A stretch of DNA of 6,391 nucleotides, from contig JANWJO010000022.1 in NCBI GenBank assembly GCA_025449435.1, forward strand, positions 1 through 6,391, given 5' to 3'. Origin of the DNA: Chloroflexota bacterium. Its GTDB lineage: Bacteria > Chloroflexota > UBA4733. Positions 6,095 through 6,391 of this stretch are shown here, in pieces; within the stretch, counting starts at the first letter, position 1, and each line of letters begins with the position of its first letter. The notes below the pieces were generated by a model. It was not told the DNA's origin. It searched no databases and saw only the letters and a list, made by a program, of their open reading frames with translations. The position numbers and the translations under genes were made by a program.

Positions 6095-6391
6095 ATGGAC
6101 GCCGCCACCAAAACTGCTGACGCCGCGCTGCTGGCGCCGCGCCAACGCGCGGTCGCCCTCCTCGTCGGGCTGCTGGTGGCGAGTGCTCTGCTGGTGGTCC
6201 TCGCCAGCGCGCTGGTGGCCGCCAATCCAGTCCACATTGTGATCACCGGTAGCAACCGTACGCTCATCGTCGCCGTCGATGGGCATCAGCAGACGTTTCA
6301 ACTGTCCCAGCCGTTGACCACGATCGTGCTGCCAGCCTACGACCCGCTCAAACATGAATATCTGGCTGATGGGTCCGACTCCACCAATACC
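6095..6391 (+). CDS. membrane-anchored exported protein, N-terminal part (cut by right edge)
   Basis: An open frame of 99 codons runs from ATG 6095 to the window end without a stop. Codons are strongly G/C-ending, like the neighbouring genes. GGA eight bases before the ATG is a weak ribosome site. A short polar N-terminus with PRQR (15-18) precedes a strong hydrophobic helix (about 19-43, ALLVGLLVASALLVVLAS). This is a signal anchor with the positive-inside orientation, so the rest should be extracellular. The visible exported part (HIVITGSNRTLIVAVDG, then QTFQLSQPLTTIVLP) alternates hydrophobic and polar residues, as in beta strands of a sandwich or lectin-like domain. That is inference; I do not recognise the family. 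It lies 98 bp downstream of the lipoprotein enzyme gene on the same strand, with a promoter candidate in between. The antisense frame at 5873-6355 is a shadow. Confidence 0.7.
   Translation, partial: MDAATKTADAALLAPRQRAVALLVGLLVASALLVVLASALVAANPVHIVITGSNRTLIVAVDGHQQTFQLSQPLTTIVLPAYDPLKHEYLADGSDSTNT

Noticed and set aside
5220..6355. Minus-strand frames of 218 and 160 codons at the right end
   Set aside because: They are antisense to the lipoprotein enzyme and to the right-edge signal-anchor frame, with no motif or ribosome site of note.
1..6391. Mobile elements, CRISPR arrays, tRNA or rRNA genes, defence or biosynthetic cluster
   Set aside because: I saw no transposase or integrase motifs, no regularly spaced repeats, no tRNA cloverleaf and no rRNA signature on either strand. 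The genes do not form a recognisable defence or biosynthetic set.

Overview
The window reads as chromosomal DNA from a GC-rich bacterium (about 60% G+C by eye). The mix of families suggests a Chloroflexota-like or actinobacterium-like environmental lineage: DUF5808, DUF488, a UroD-like protein, a GYD-domain protein, and two exported alkaline-phosphatase-superfamily enzymes with twin-arginine motifs. This taxonomic reading is inference from family composition only. I see no phage, IS element, CRISPR array, tRNA or rRNA.

Layout from left to right. (1) On the minus strand lie the start of a small membrane-anchored DUF5808 protein, which runs off the left edge, and a DUF488 (YeaO-type) gene. A nested palindrome sits between them. 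(2) A divergent intergenic region of about 170 bp carries outward-facing -10-like boxes and leads to a plus-strand gene of the uroporphyrinogen decarboxylase superfamily. This gene is of the methyltransferase-like type, not HemE. (3) A convergent 248-bp gap follows. It is rich in stems that fit a plus-strand RNA with two crossing (pseudoknotted or mutually exclusive) helices. (4) On the minus strand come a GYD-domain gene and, upstream of it, a 603-residue sulfatase-fold enzyme. (5) A relatively AT-rich divergent promoter region of 215 bp separates that enzyme from a second, paralogous plus-strand sulfatase-fold enzyme that carries a Tat plus lipobox signal. (6) At the right edge a new plus-strand reading frame begins. 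It encodes an N-terminally membrane-anchored, exported protein of unknown function and is cut by the window end.

The centrepiece is the divergent sulfatase-fold pair. Both predicted enzymes have the metal-binding and C-terminal hallmarks of the family. Both carry Thr where true sulfatases have the Cys or Ser converted to formylglycine (T-x-P-S-H instead of C-x-P-S-R). They are therefore probably phospho-transferases or hydrolases, or another Thr-nucleophile group, rather than classical sulfate esterases. They are anchored differently: one by two membrane helices followed by an internal Tat-like segment, the other as a predicted Tat lipoprotein. Both would act on the outer face of the cytoplasmic membrane. 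The remaining genes look like ordinary housekeeping or stress families with no clear functional tie to the pair. I found no convincing new multi-gene system. The structured convergent spacer and the paired Thr-type enzymes are the items most worth a second look.
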